A DNA stretch of 54,677 nucleotides from Gemmatimonadaceae bacterium (GCA_036273715.1 DASUHB010000018.1:1-54677), one strand, 5' to 3'; shown: positions 18,243-27,249, counted from the stretch's first letter. Notes: a model not told the origin generated them from the sequence alone. Made by a program: numbers and translations.

Positions 18243-19205
18243 ATGACGGCTCAGGAAGAACGCGACCTCGGTTTCGGCAGCGTCGTCGCACGCGAGAGCC
18301 GGAAACGACTGCTCAATCGCGACGGGACGTTCAATGTCGAGCGTCGCGGGCTTGGATATTTTCAATCGCTGAGCCTGTATCACACGGCGCTCTCGATCTC
18401 GTGGCCGCGGTTTCTCGCCGCGGTCGTGAGCACGTACCTCGTGATCAACATCGCGTTCGCGTGCGCGTTCCTGTTGTGCGGACACGGCGCGCTCAACACA
18501 CCGCCCACCGGAATGCCCGAGGGCAGGTTTCTCCAGGCGTTTTTCTTTTCGGTGGAGACGTTCGGCACCATTGGCTACGGCAACGTCTATCCTGTGGGGG
18601 TGCTGCCGGGCCTGGTGATGGTGGTGGAAGCGTTGACGGGGCTCCTGGTGCTGGCGATGTCGACGGGGCTCATCTTCGCGCGCTTCTCGCGTCCGACGGC
18701 GCGGATCCGGTTCAGCACCAACGCCGTGGTGGCGCCCTACCGCGGCATCACGGCGCTCATGCTTCGCATCGTCAACGAGCGCCGCAACCAGATCGTGGAA
18801 GTCGAGGCACAGGTGTTGTTCTCGCGGCGCTCCGCCGACGATGGAACGGCGCGCGTGTTCGACGAGCTCGGCTTGGAGCGGCGCCACGTCGTGTTCTTCC
18901 CGCTCGCGTGGACCATCGTGCACCCGATCGACGAGACGAGTCCGCTCTATGGCCTAACGCCGGCCGACCTGCGCGAGATGGACGCCGAGTGCCTCGTGCT
19001 GCTCAAAGGGATCGACGAGACGTTTTCGCAGACGGTGCACGCGCGTTCTTCGTACCGCGACGACGAGATCATCTGGAACGCGCAGTTCACGTCGATGTTC
19101 AACCCGCCCACGCCGGACGGAGTGGTGAGCATCGACATGGACCGGCTCGATGCCTTCGAGCGCGTGCGCACGGGACCCGCGCCGGTCGACACGGCCGCGG
19201 ACTAA
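18243..19205 (+). CDS. KirBac-type inward-rectifier potassium channel
   Basis: A 320-residue channel. An N-terminal slide-helix region (FNVERRG) precedes the first membrane helix (about residues 55-80), the pore helix and selectivity filter TIGYGN (109-114), a second helix ending in STGLIFARFSRP, and a cytoplasmic immunoglobulin-like Kir domain (FSTNAVVAPYRG, LMLRIVNERRNQIVEV, RHVVFFPLAWTIVHPIDE). The ATG at 18243 is preferred over a TTG at 18207 because a purine-rich stretch (GGAGAG) precedes it and the family starts about here. Ions pass through the inner membrane; gating ligands are unknown. It converges on the next gene with a 7-bp gap. Confidence 0.92.
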   Translation: MTAQEERDLGFGSVVARESRKRLLNRDGTFNVERRGLGYFQSLSLYHTALSISWPRFLAAVVSTYLVINIAFACAFLLCGHGALNTPPTGMPEGRFLQAFFFSVETFGTIGYGNVYPVGVLPGLVMVVEALTGLLVLAMSTGLIFARFSRPTARIRFSTNAVVAPYRGITALMLRIVNERRNQIVEVEAQVLFSRRSADDGTARVFDELGLERRHVVFFPLAWTIVHPIDETSPLYGLTPADLREMDAECLVLLKGIDETFSQTVHARSSYRDDEIIWNAQFTSMFNPPTPDGVVSIDMDRLDAFERVRTGPAPVDTAAD

Positions 19206-19212
19206 CGGAACG

Positions 19213-19728
19213 TCACCCGATGGGTGGCGCGTCGGACAGGTGCTCCTGCACGATCACCCAGCGCGAACCGCGCCGCTCGAACACGGCGGTCCACGCGCCC
19301 CCGACCACGTGCGGCATGCCCCGCGGCGTGAGGTGCGGGATCCGGTACGTGGCGGTGAGCACCGCTGCGTTGGGCGCGAGCACATCCACGGCCATCGTGT
19401 CCCACACCCACCGCGGCTGGCGCATGTTCTGTCCGGTGCTTTCCCAGAACGTGCGGATGTTCTGCTCGAGCGCCGCGCGTGTGGTGGTGATGCGCCCGCC
19501 CGTCGCCGAGATCACGCGGCCGGTGTCCGCGTAGAGACTCATGAGCCGATCGACGAAGTTGGGTGCGGACAGGTCGCACGCGGCTCGCATGCGGGCGCGG
19601 AGCGTGTCGGCAATGGCGGCGCGCTGTTGGGCCGTGAGGGTCGCGTCGCCCGAGGCGGGCGAGCAAGCGAGCTGGGCAGCCAGGCCCAGCGCAGCGCTGA
19701 AGGCGATGCACCGCCGAATGGTGGTCAT
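19213..19728 (-). CDS. NTF2/SnoaL-like lipoprotein
   Basis: A 171-residue protein with a lipoprotein signal peptide (lipobox LAAQLAC, Cys22) followed by an NTF2-like fold of the DUF4440/SnoaL type: helix PNFVDRLMSLYADTGRVI, ALEQNIRTFWES, then sheet segments ending in GGAWTAVFERRGSRWVIVQEHLSD. Proteins of this fold bind small hydrophobic molecules or act as isomerase-like enzymes; no catalytic residues can be named here. Likely anchored in the periplasm. It is transcribed towards the potassium channel gene. Confidence 0.75.
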   Translation of the reverse strand: MTTIRRCIAFSAALGLAAQLACSPASGDATLTAQQRAAIADTLRARMRAACDLSAPNFVDRLMSLYADTGRVISATGGRITTTRAALEQNIRTFWESTGQNMRQPRWVWDTMAVDVLAPNAAVLTATYRIPHLTPRGMPHVVGGAWTAVFERRGSRWVIVQEHLSDAPPIG

Positions 19729-20000
19729 GGTTCCGCGGCGTGGTTATAGTGATTGTACGAGGCGAAGGACAGCGCACGTCTCCGTGAGTGGACGCTCGAC
19801 CCAGGCCGTTGCGGCTCGCGCGGTTCGCGTGATGGCGCGCTTGGTGCATGCGGCACGTCGCCCTGGACATTCTCAATGTGCGCGGCGCCATCGAAGATCG
19901 CGAGCGCGTCGGCGTGTTGGGCGCGCATGGCGAAAGTGATGCCAGGCATCGAGCCACCGAGGCGGTCGCACGTTGTTGTCCGGAGATGAGGAGGAGAGGT

Positions 20001-20522
20001 ATGGGCGCGATGAAATCGCTGGCGCTGCTGCCGATGGCCGGATTGATCATGGTGGCGTGCGGTCGACCGACCGCGACGTCGTCCACGGCAATGAACGCGC
20101 AATTGCGGAAGGATCTCGATCGTGCGGCGGCACCGACGTCGGATCTCGCGTTGTCGCGCTACCGGCCGACGCAACCGGCGTCGAACGTGGAGCTCGGGTT
20201 GGGCAACGGGAACCAGGGGAAGGAGGCGCCGCGGAAGGCGCACGTCCCGCGCGCCCGCCATACGCTGACGCCGACCGTGGAAGCGGTGAGCGCGATCACG
20301 CCGCGTCGCGCGCCGATGCCCACCGTGGTGGCGGAGTCGCCCGATCCCGGTCCGATGGCGGGCCCGCGGCCGATGCCCAACTCGCTGGGTTCGATCTTCC
20401 GCGGCGGCATCATCGCGGACGACGATCACTGCCAGATCCATCAGCAGGGCGGGATGGCCCGCGTGGCGCCGGAGCGGCCATCGTTAGGCGGGCAGGGGTT
20501 GCACCCGCGCGGCATCTGGTAA
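20001..20522 (+). CDS. Unrecognised lipoprotein
   Basis: A 173-residue protein that I do not recognise. It has a clear lipoprotein signal (MGAMKSLALLPMAGLIMVAC, Cys20) and a strong ribosome-binding site (GAGGAGAGG) just before the ATG. The mature part is low-complexity and rich in Pro, Arg and Ala, with a Gly/His-containing C-terminus (SIFRGGIIADDDHCQIHQ). No fold or domain is apparent, and it looks largely disordered. A strong terminator follows, so it is a single-gene unit. Confidence 0.65.
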   Translation: MGAMKSLALLPMAGLIMVACGRPTATSSTAMNAQLRKDLDRAAAPTSDLALSRYRPTQPASNVELGLGNGNQGKEAPRKAHVPRARHTLTPTVEAVSAITPRRAPMPTVVAESPDPGPMAGPRPMPNSLGSIFRGGIIADDDHCQIHQQGGMARVAPERPSLGGQGLHPRGIW

Positions 20523-20549
20523 GGCGCGCGGCAGTGGCGACGACGAACC

Positions 20550-20585
20550 GGGGCCGGCCTTCGCAGCCGGCCCCGTTCGTTTTTC
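20550..20585 (+). terminator. Rho-independent terminator
   Basis: GC-rich 10-bp stem (20550-20559 with 20567-20576), 7-nt loop, then TTCGTTTTT. It is a textbook intrinsic terminator for the lipoprotein gene, and close enough to the facing gene's end to serve both. Confidence 0.9.
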
Positions 20586-20610
20586 TGCCCGGCCGATCGG
20601 CCCGGGACGC

Positions 20611-23600
20611 CTACTGCGGCAATGCGAACGTGAACAGCGTTTGGTCCGCCGCGACCGAGATGTACTGGCGCCCGTCGAGCGCGTACGTGATCGCCGGCGC
20701 GCGCGGCGCGCCGCCTAACCGGACGGTCCACAACAGCGCGCCCGTCCGCGCATCCGCCGCGTGGAAGAGACCGTTCGACTCGCCGTAGAACACGATGCCG
20801 CCGGCCGTCGCCAGCGACGCCGTGCCCTGCATCGTCTCCGCAGTCACCGTCTGCCAGCGCACTTTGCCGGTGACGGCATCGATCGCGGTGAACGTGCCGT
20901 GCGTTGGGCCGGCCGGAACGTGGTACCCGCCTTGCCACTTCGTCCCCACCTGGAACGGCGCCGGCTTGAGCGTGAACTTGATCGGCTGCACCTGGCCGGC
21001 CACGTACAACAATCCGCTGAGCGGCGAATACGACAGCGGCGTCCAACTGCTGCCGCCGCCCATGCCGGGCATGATCAACGTTCCGGCGAGCGTCGGCGCA
21101 GCGAACGTATTCTCGTGCGGCACGAACTCGTCGGTGCGACGGATGCGTGCGCCGGTGCGGCGGTCGAGCACGTAAATCCATCCGACCTTTCCCGCTTCGG
21201 CTACCGCGGGCACGCGCTGGCCGTCCACCGTCACGTCCAACAACAGCGTCGGACTCGTCGCGTCGTAGTCCCACTCGTCGTGCGGCACTTCCTGATAGTA
21301 CCAGCGCAGCTTGCCCGTATGAACGTCGAGCGCCACGATCGACGTGGTATAGAGATTGTCCCCCGGTCGCACGCTGCCATCCATGTTAGGCGACGGATTC
21401 CCGACGCCGAAATAAATCAGGCCGAGCGCGGGGTCGTACGACGGGGTGTTCCAGACGCCGCCGCCGCCGATCTGCCACGCCGTCGCGTACCGCGCGCTGT
21501 CCTGGTGCTCGCGCGCCATGTCGCGCGGCAGCCGATCGCCATCCGGCGTGGTGCGCGACCAGTGTCCCCACCAGCCGCCATCCTGCGGCGATGGAATCGT
21601 GTAGAACCGCCAGACCCGCGCGCCCGTCTCCGCGTTGTACGCATCGACGTGTCCGCGTATGCCGAACTCGCTCCCCGCGATGCCGACGATGATCAGGTTG
21701 TCAGCCGCGAGCGGCGCGCTGGTCATGCTGTAGCTCGAGTCGGGGTCCGCGGTCTGTGCATCCCACACGACCCGGCCGCTCCGGCTGTCGAGCGCGAGCA
21801 GATGGTCGTCGAACGTCGACACGTACACGAGATCGTGATAGAGCGCGACGCCGCGATTCTTCGGGCCGCAGCAGCTGGCGACGCCCGGCGTTTTCGCATC
21901 GAAGCGCCAGAGCTCTCGGCCCGTGCGCGCGTCCACCGCCATCACGACGCCGAGTGGCGCCGTGTAGTACAACACGCCGTTGGACTCGAGGGGCGTGCTC
22001 TCCTGGCCGGCGATCGGTGTGTTGACCTGGTGTGCCCACGCGAGCGAGAGCGAGTGCACGTTGGCGGTCGAGACCTGCGACAGCGGCGAATAGCGCGAGT
22101 TGGAGTAGTCGCGTCCGTTGGTCAGCCATGCGCCGGCATCGCTGCCGGCGTGGAGCAGCATGGCGTCGGTCACCGCCGCGGGCGGAGCACCGGCGGCCGG
22201 CGGTGCTCCGGACCCGGCCGCCGCGACCGGCGGTGCCGCGTTAGGCGTAACGAAGGTGCCGCGGCCGCCGTCGATCGCCACGCGTGGGGCGGAGCACAAC
22301 ATGTCGCGCGACGCCGCGCCGGCCAACACCGGCCCGTACGACTCGGCCGGTGAGCGCGTCGGCCCGGTGAGCGGCGGCAGCCGCGGCGCCGTATCCGGCA
22401 GGATGTCGTACAACACGATCGATCGGCCGATACGCGTGGCGGGCGTGTGCTCGCGCAGCCACGTGAAGCACGACAGGTAGTCTCCCTGCAGGTAGGTCTG
22501 GCTCACAGCCACCCATCCCGAGGCCGGCGCCTGCCCGCCTAACCGAACCGTGTCGGCGAGGTTCACCGAGCCGATCGGCGCCGAACCAAAATAGAAGAGC
22601 GTCACCGCGTGCACCTGCCGCGCGTGCAGCGTATCGGCCAGCCGGTCGAGATCCTGTCCCCAGTCCAGGTTGCTGTCGACGAGAATGCGCTCGGGGTGCC
22701 GTCCCGCCAGCGCGTTGAAGTCGGCAAGAAATTCCGGGTAGGCGATGACGGCCTGGGCCGTCTCCCATACAATGAGTGCGGCCAACACGCCGCGCACGAT
22801 CGGCCGCGCCGGGACGCGCTCCCAGAGCGAGACGACCGCGCCGGCCGCCGGAATCGACAGCAGCGGATAGATCGTGAGGAGGTGGCGGACGCCGATGTCG
22901 ATGTGCGAGATCATCGCCACGATCATCACGGCGGCCGCGCCGCAGAGCGGCGCCAGCATGCGCCAATCGATGCGCCGCGCCGATCCGAGCACCCACCAGA
23001 TGCCTAACGAACCGAGCGACAACAACGCCAGCGGCGTTTTCACCGCCAGCGCGATCCACCAGTACCACCACCATCCGTGCGTGCCTACCCGGCCCAGCAG
23101 GTACGACGTGTGGCCTTCGCGGTTGTGTTGGGCGAGCGCGCGAAGCCCGGTGACGAGCTCCGGTGCCGGCAGCAGCAGCCGGCCGCCCAACGCACGCCGG
23201 GTGTGAAACCGGTAGACCGCCCACACCAGAAGCCCAACGAGCACCGCCGCGCCCCCGACCATCGGAGCCAATCGCTTGACATCGGGCCATGCGACGCGGC
23301 GCGGCGCTCCACCGTCGCGCGGCGCCGGGATCGCCCACCACGCGCACACGATGAGCGCCGCCGCTACCGCGAAGAAGGGAAGGCTCGAGAATTTGGTCGC
23401 GATGGTCGCGGCGCCGGCGACAGCGAATACGACGGTCCGGCGTGCGTCCGGCCGGCCGAGCCATCGCGTGAACGCCCACAACGCCGCCACGAGCGTTCCC
23501 GTGAGCGGGAGATCGTTAGTCGCGAAGCCCGCGTGCGCGAGCAGCTGCGGCGTCGTCGACACGAGCAGCGTCGCGACCACCGCCGCCGCATCGCCGAACA

Positions 23601-24078
23601 GCGACCGCGTCCATCCCCAGGTCACGGCCAGCAGCAGGACGAAGAACGGCAGCACGCCGAGTCGCGCCAGGAGCAGCGTGCGCGCGTAGGGGCCGCTGCC
23701 TAACAGAATCGTGTTGCCCTCGGTCCACATCGTCGGTTGGCCGTGCGCGGTCGCGCCGGCGAGGCGTGGACCGAGCGCGATCAAGACGCGCGCGAGCGGC
23801 GGGTGCTGTGGGTCGTAATCGTACGTGCCGCGCGCGAGCCACTGCATGCCGGCCGCGAGGTGCGCGGGCTCATCCCACGTCTGGCCGAAATGCGCGGCCG
23901 CCGTCACCACGACTAACGACGCGACGAGCGCGATGACCAGCGCCACGGCGCCCGCTCGGCGCGGCCGCAAACTGCGCGGCGGCGTTGCGCCGATCTGCGG
24001 GGCCGGCTCGGTGGTCAGCGTCGACACGAAGAAGTACGAGAAAGGATCACGCGCGGCACCTGAGAGGACGACCCGCAT
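20611..24078 (-). CDS. Fusion: GT39-like membrane glycosyltransferase + PQQ-dependent dehydrogenase
   Basis: One uninterrupted 1155-residue frame. The N-terminal part (to about residue 600) is a GT-C enzyme of the PMT/ArnT type: a first helix, then TWDEPAHLAAGMQWL with the catalytic acid, DYDPQHPPLARVL, many membrane helices, and the DWGQDLDRLAD segment at about 470 in the C-terminal periplasmic region. A Pro/Ala/Gly linker (about 609-635) leads to a PQQ alcohol-dehydrogenase propeller: LTNGRDYSNSRYSPL, vicinal cysteines near 736-737 in VASCCGPKNRGV (as in quinoprotein dehydrogenases), DEWDYDATSP and repeated blade motifs. The propeller has no signal peptide of its own; topology places it in the periplasm. 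It lies 19 bp after the M16 peptidase gene, probably in one operon. No cytochrome c domain is fused. Confidence 0.85.
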   Translation of the reverse strand: MRVVLSGAARDPFSYFFVSTLTTEPAPQIGATPPRSLRPRRAGAVALVIALVASLVVVTAAAHFGQTWDEPAHLAAGMQWLARGTYDYDPQHPPLARVLIALGPRLAGATAHGQPTMWTEGNTILLGSGPYARTLLLARLGVLPFFVLLLAVTWGWTRSLFGDAAAVVATLLVSTTPQLLAHAGFATNDLPLTGTLVAALWAFTRWLGRPDARRTVVFAVAGAATIATKFSSLPFFAVAAALIVCAWWAIPAPRDGGAPRRVAWPDVKRLAPMVGGAAVLVGLLVWAVYRFHTRRALGGRLLLPAPELVTGLRALAQHNREGHTSYLLGRVGTHGWWWYWWIALAVKTPLALLSLGSLGIWWVLGSARRIDWRMLAPLCGAAAVMIVAMISHIDIGVRHLLTIYPLLSIPAAGAVVSLWERVPARPIVRGVLAALIVWETAQAVIAYPEFLADFNALAGRHPERILVDSNLDWGQDLDRLADTLHARQVHAVTLFYFGSAPIGSVNLADTVRLGGQAPASGWVAVSQTYLQGDYLSCFTWLREHTPATRIGRSIVLYDILPDTAPRLPPLTGPTRSPAESYGPVLAGAASRDMLCSAPRVAIDGGRGTFVTPNAAPPVAAAGSGAPPAAGAPPAAVTDAMLLHAGSDAGAWLTNGRDYSNSRYSPLSQVSTANVHSLSLAWAHQVNTPIAGQESTPLESNGVLYYTAPLGVVMAVDARTGRELWRFDAKTPGVASCCGPKNRGVALYHDLVYVSTFDDHLLALDSRSGRVVWDAQTADPDSSYSMTSAPLAADNLIIVGIAGSEFGIRGHVDAYNAETGARVWRFYTIPSPQDGGWWGHWSRTTPDGDRLPRDMAREHQDSARYATAWQIGGGGVWNTPSYDPALGLIYFGVGNPSPNMDGSVRPGDNLYTTSIVALDVHTGKLRWYYQEVPHDEWDYDATSPTLLLDVTVDGQRVPAVAEAGKVGWIYVLDRRTGARIRRTDEFVPHENTFAAPTLAGTLIMPGMGGGSSWTPLSYSPLSGLLYVAGQVQPIKFTLKPAPFQVGTKWQGGYHVPAGPTHGTFTAIDAVTGKVRWQTVTAETMQGTASLATAGGIVFYGESNGLFHAADARTGALLWTVRLGGAPRAPAITYALDGRQYISVAADQTLFTFALPQ

Positions 24079-24097
24079 GCCACGCGTGTAATGCCGC

Positions 24098-26854
24098 TCA
24101 CCGCGCGAAGACCTCGTCGACCGGCGTAATGTGCACGTCGCCTTCCGCGAGTCCCAGCTGCTGCGCGCCGATCACGGTGTCCTCGGCCAGCAACTCGGCG
24201 GGTTTTGGCGCATCGTAGCTGAGCGTCGTCGGCTCATTGGAGAGCAGCGACTCGCGAAGCGACCTGGCATCCGGCGCGATCATCACCACCTCGAGATCGC
24301 GTGCCGAGAGGTGGCGGCGGATGGCGGCATTGACCGCCGCTGCGTCGAGGCTGCGCAGTCTCTCGCGCATGTCGCTCGTAAAATCGCCGGTCCGATGCCA
24401 GCGGGCATCGAGCGCATAGCCGAGGCGGTGGTCCTGGGTGGCGGTCAACAGCGGCACACTCTTCGTTAAATAGTCGCGCGTTGATACGAATTGATCGTTC
24501 GTGAGTCCCTCGGCGATCAGGCGGCGGAGTTCATGGAGCGCGATCTTGAGCGTCATGACCGCCGTCTCCGGCGGCACCGGCCGGATCCAGATCTCGAACA
24601 ACTGATGATGGCGCGGGCGGTTGGCATCGGGGAAGAACTGGAACATGCCGCCCGGGAACGCTTCGATGTACGCGTAGTCGCCGTAGTTGAGGCCGCGGAT
24701 CTCGCGGATGCGCTGATAGAGGTGCGACACCGAGGACCGGTGCTCGCCTAACCACGTTCGGGCGAGCCACAGCGCCGCAAAGTCGGGGTGCGCCCGCGTG
24801 ACCGCGATCGGGTGGCCGAGGGAGATGGCGATGGCGCGCGTTTCCTTCTGTATGATCTCGACGTGCATACCCGAGCGTCTCGCCACATTGGCGGCGGGCG
24901 CGGGCGCGGGCGCGCCGGCCGGCAGCGTCGCGACCGCCGTGCGAACGCGCGACAGCAGCGCCGGCGGCACGTCGCCGGCGGCGCCGATGGTGAGCGCCGA
25001 CTGGACGTAGTGCCGGCTGATGAACGCCTGCACATCTTCGAGCGTGATGGCGGCGAGCCCCGCCTCCGTGCCCAACACCGGGTGCGCCAGGCGCGTGCCC
25101 GCGAAGACGTTCCACTGCAGTCGTTCTTTGCCCAACTCTTCTTCGTTGTTCGAGCGCAGGTCCTGCACGAGCGCGTTCCGTTGGGCATCGCGCAGGCGGG
25201 CGAAATCCTCCTCGCGCAGCCCCGGGGCGGTGAGCAGCGGCAGCACGAGGTCGGCGAAGGGGCGCCACGTTTCGCGGTGGACGCGCGCCGTGAAGGTCGT
25301 CACTTCCTTGTCCACCTGCGCGGTGAATGTGGCCGCCATCGGAAACAGCGCCTCGCGCACATCCTCGGCTCGCCGCTCTCGCGAGCCGCCCTCGGCGATC
25401 ATCGATGCGGCAAGGGCAGCCAGCCCTTCCTTGCCTTCGGGATCGTGTGCGGATCCGACGCCGAACATCAACTTGACGTCGAGCGATGGATGCGGCGTCG
25501 CTTGCGTGAGGATGTCCAACGGCTTGCGGCGCGGCCGTGCCGTCGCGCGCTCGATCGACGGCGGATGCGCGATCGCGTCCGGCAGCGACTGATGGGAGAG
25601 CGTCGTCAGGACGAGCGACGCATCGGTGAACACCGCGCGAGCCGCCTCGCGCACGTCGCTCGGTGTGACCAGCGAGTACGTGGCGAACAGATCTTCGAGC
25701 GTCTGCGTCGTGCGCGCATAGTGGGCGAACCGCGCCAGCGTCGCGGCGATGGTTTCCGTGTCGTCCAGCTCGCGCACGAAGCCGTAGCGCTGATGCGCTT
25801 TGGCGTCTGCCACTCGTTTCGCGGTCACCTGCATCTCGCGCGCGCTGCGCACCGTATCGAGGATCGCATCGCGCACCGGTACCGCATCGCTCTGCTGCTT
25901 GACGCGCGCGGCAATGATGATAAGGCCGGGATCGACGTTGCCAGGATTGTAGGCAAAGAGCGTGTCGACCACCTGCTCATCGTCGACGAGCCGGCGGTAC
26001 AGCGCCGAGGTGCGGCCGAACCAGAGGTCGACCATGAGATCGGTGGCCGCGAATGCGCGGCTCGTCGCGTCGAACGCGGGCGCGCGGAATGCGGTGGTGA
26101 CCCACGGCAGGGTCGGCGTGTCCCACGGCACGTGCGCGTACACCGGGCCGGAGGGCGCCGGGTCGCGCGGCACGTCGGCATGATAGCTGCCGCGCGGCCA
26201 GGCGCCCCAGTAGCGTTCGACTAACGGAAGCACGTCGCTCGCCGTCACGTCGCCGGCGACGAGGATCGTCGTGTATTCGGGCCGATACCACCGGTCGAAG
26301 AACAGCCTCGAGTAGTCGAACTGGTTGGGCATGTCCTCGATGTCGCGCAGGAAGCCCATCGTGGTGTGCTTGTAGGTGTGCGTGGTGTACGCGTGGTCGC
26401 GCATCACCTCGAACAACTTTTCGGTGGGATCGGCGCTGTTCTTGTTGTATTCGCCTAACACCGCCCGCGCTTCAGTCTTGAAGTCCTCTTCGGGATAGCG
26501 CAGGCGCTGGAACCGGTCGCCTTCGATCTCGAGCACGCGCGCCAGATCGTCGCGCGAGAACGTCGTGTGGTAGTTCGTGTAGTCGTCGGTGGTGTACGCG
26601 TTGGACCGGGCGCCCGCGCGCGTGAGCACTTCCTGATAGCGCGCCGGAGGATACGCCTCGGTGCCGCGGAACATCATGTGTTCGAAGAAATGTGCGAAGC
26701 CCGTCTTCCCGGGCTCGACTTCGTTGCGCGAGCCCGCTTGCACGGGTATCTGCACGGACACGACGTCTGGCAGGCCGGTCGGCACGACGATCACGCGAAG
26801 ATCGTTCGCGAGGGTGTGCTCCGAAATCGGGAAGGTGAGGAGCTTGTTCGGCAT
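24098..26854 (-). CDS. M16-family zinc metallopeptidase, two-domain
   Basis: A 918-residue pitrilysin-type peptidase. The N-terminal M16 domain has the inverted zinc motif HxxEH (HFFEH, residues 55-59) and the third ligand region EARAVLGEYNKN. A second, non-catalytic M16 domain follows after about residue 450 (DVKLMFGVGSAHDPEGKEGLAALAASM). No signal peptide is evident: the protein begins MPNKLLTFPISEHTLANDLRVIV, so it may be cytoplasmic, although many relatives are exported. Length is typical of tandem M16 proteins. It presumably degrades peptides. It is the first gene of an apparent operon with the GT39-PQQ fusion and is preceded by two palindromes. Confidence 0.92.
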   Translation of the reverse strand: MPNKLLTFPISEHTLANDLRVIVVPTGLPDVVSVQIPVQAGSRNEVEPGKTGFAHFFEHMMFRGTEAYPPARYQEVLTRAGARSNAYTTDDYTNYHTTFSRDDLARVLEIEGDRFQRLRYPEEDFKTEARAVLGEYNKNSADPTEKLFEVMRDHAYTTHTYKHTTMGFLRDIEDMPNQFDYSRLFFDRWYRPEYTTILVAGDVTASDVLPLVERYWGAWPRGSYHADVPRDPAPSGPVYAHVPWDTPTLPWVTTAFRAPAFDATSRAFAATDLMVDLWFGRTSALYRRLVDDEQVVDTLFAYNPGNVDPGLIIIAARVKQQSDAVPVRDAILDTVRSAREMQVTAKRVADAKAHQRYGFVRELDDTETIAATLARFAHYARTTQTLEDLFATYSLVTPSDVREAARAVFTDASLVLTTLSHQSLPDAIAHPPSIERATARPRRKPLDILTQATPHPSLDVKLMFGVGSAHDPEGKEGLAALAASMIAEGGSRERRAEDVREALFPMAATFTAQVDKEVTTFTARVHRETWRPFADLVLPLLTAPGLREEDFARLRDAQRNALVQDLRSNNEEELGKERLQWNVFAGTRLAHPVLGTEAGLAAITLEDVQAFISRHYVQSALTIGAAGDVPPALLSRVRTAVATLPAGAPAPAPAANVARRSGMHVEIIQKETRAIAISLGHPIAVTRAHPDFAALWLARTWLGEHRSSVSHLYQRIREIRGLNYGDYAYIEAFPGGMFQFFPDANRPRHHQLFEIWIRPVPPETAVMTLKIALHELRRLIAEGLTNDQFVSTRDYLTKSVPLLTATQDHRLGYALDARWHRTGDFTSDMRERLRSLDAAAVNAAIRRHLSARDLEVVMIAPDARSLRESLLSNEPTTLSYDAPKPAELLAEDTVIGAQQLGLAEGDVHITPVDEVFAR

Positions 26855-26914
26855 GTCCGTAGGATAAGCGCGGGCCCCATGGCGTGCGAGTAACGGCCCA
26901 GGTCCAATCGGCCT

Positions 26915-26935
26915 CGAGGTGATGACGTCACCTCG
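26915..26935. promoter_or_regulatory. Operator-like perfect palindrome upstream of the M16 gene
   Basis: CGAGGTGA-N5-TCACCTCG, a perfect 8-bp inverted repeat 61 bp upstream of the M16 start and about 315 bp before fabI. The spacing suggests a dimeric regulator's site; the regulator is unknown. Confidence 0.5.
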
Positions 26936-26951
26936 GAACCGGCACGACCGT

Positions 26952-26974
26952 CTTGGTCAATCACCGTCACCAAG
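26952..26974. promoter_or_regulatory. Second inverted repeat, M16/fabI intergenic
   Basis: CTTGGT (26952-26957) and ACCAAG (26969-26974) with outer CCGT/ACGG bases also able to pair. It could be an operator or a small stem. Confidence 0.35.
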
Positions 26975-26987
26975 ATACGGATCGTCT

Positions 26988-27211
26988 ATCCGTTAGGCCA
27001 CGCCCCGCCGCCACGCAGCACGATCGCTTTCATTCTCCGCCCTTGGCCGCCCCTCGCAGAACGTCTTACCTTGCAGCCGAGGAGTCCGGCCTTGTCCGTC
27101 CTTGTCCGCGCCGTGTCCGCCTTTATTCCGTCGTTGTCCGTCGTTGTCCACGCCGTGTCCGCCTTTATTCCGTCGTTGTCGTCGTTGTCCACGCCGTGTC
27201 CGCCTTTATCC
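26988..27211. repeat. Degenerate repeat-family member with three tandem units
   Basis: The first part (26988-27035, TATCCGTTAGGC ... CGCAGCA ... CTTTCATT) aligns with 37922-37970 in the centre of the large inverted repeat. It is followed by three 38-42 bp tandem units (27091-27128, 27129-27170, 27171-27211) that each contain GCCGTGTCCGCCTTTAT, similar to the GTGTCCGCGTCTTCAT found in the element arms. I read this as a decayed or rearranged member of the same family. Confidence 0.6.
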
Positions 27212-27249
27212 CTTGTGGGCGCCACCGCGAATCGCTATTTCCTCCGCGT

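Larger units (their letters stand above)
26855..27249. other. Intergenic region with palindromes and tandem repeats
   Basis: This 395-bp divergent region between the M16 peptidase and fabI holds two operator-like inverted repeats (26915-26935, 26952-26974), a segment resembling the centre of the 37.7-38.1 kb repeat (26988-27035) and a three-unit tandem repeat (27091-27211). No RNA gene recognised. Confidence 0.7.

Noticed and set aside
19753-20000. Small genes upstream of the 20001 lipoprotein
   Set aside because: Several short overlapping open frames exist but none has a ribosome-binding site, signal peptide or recognisable sequence.
27091-27211. CRISPR array from short direct repeats before fabI
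   Set aside because: Only three units, directly adjoining with no unique spacers, and the whole 38-42 bp unit is repeated. This is a tandem repeat.
26953-27249. N-terminal extension of FabI of about 99 residues
   Set aside because: The frame is open, but translation gives repeated arginine/valine runs from the tandem repeats and no family resemblance. FabI starts at 27250.
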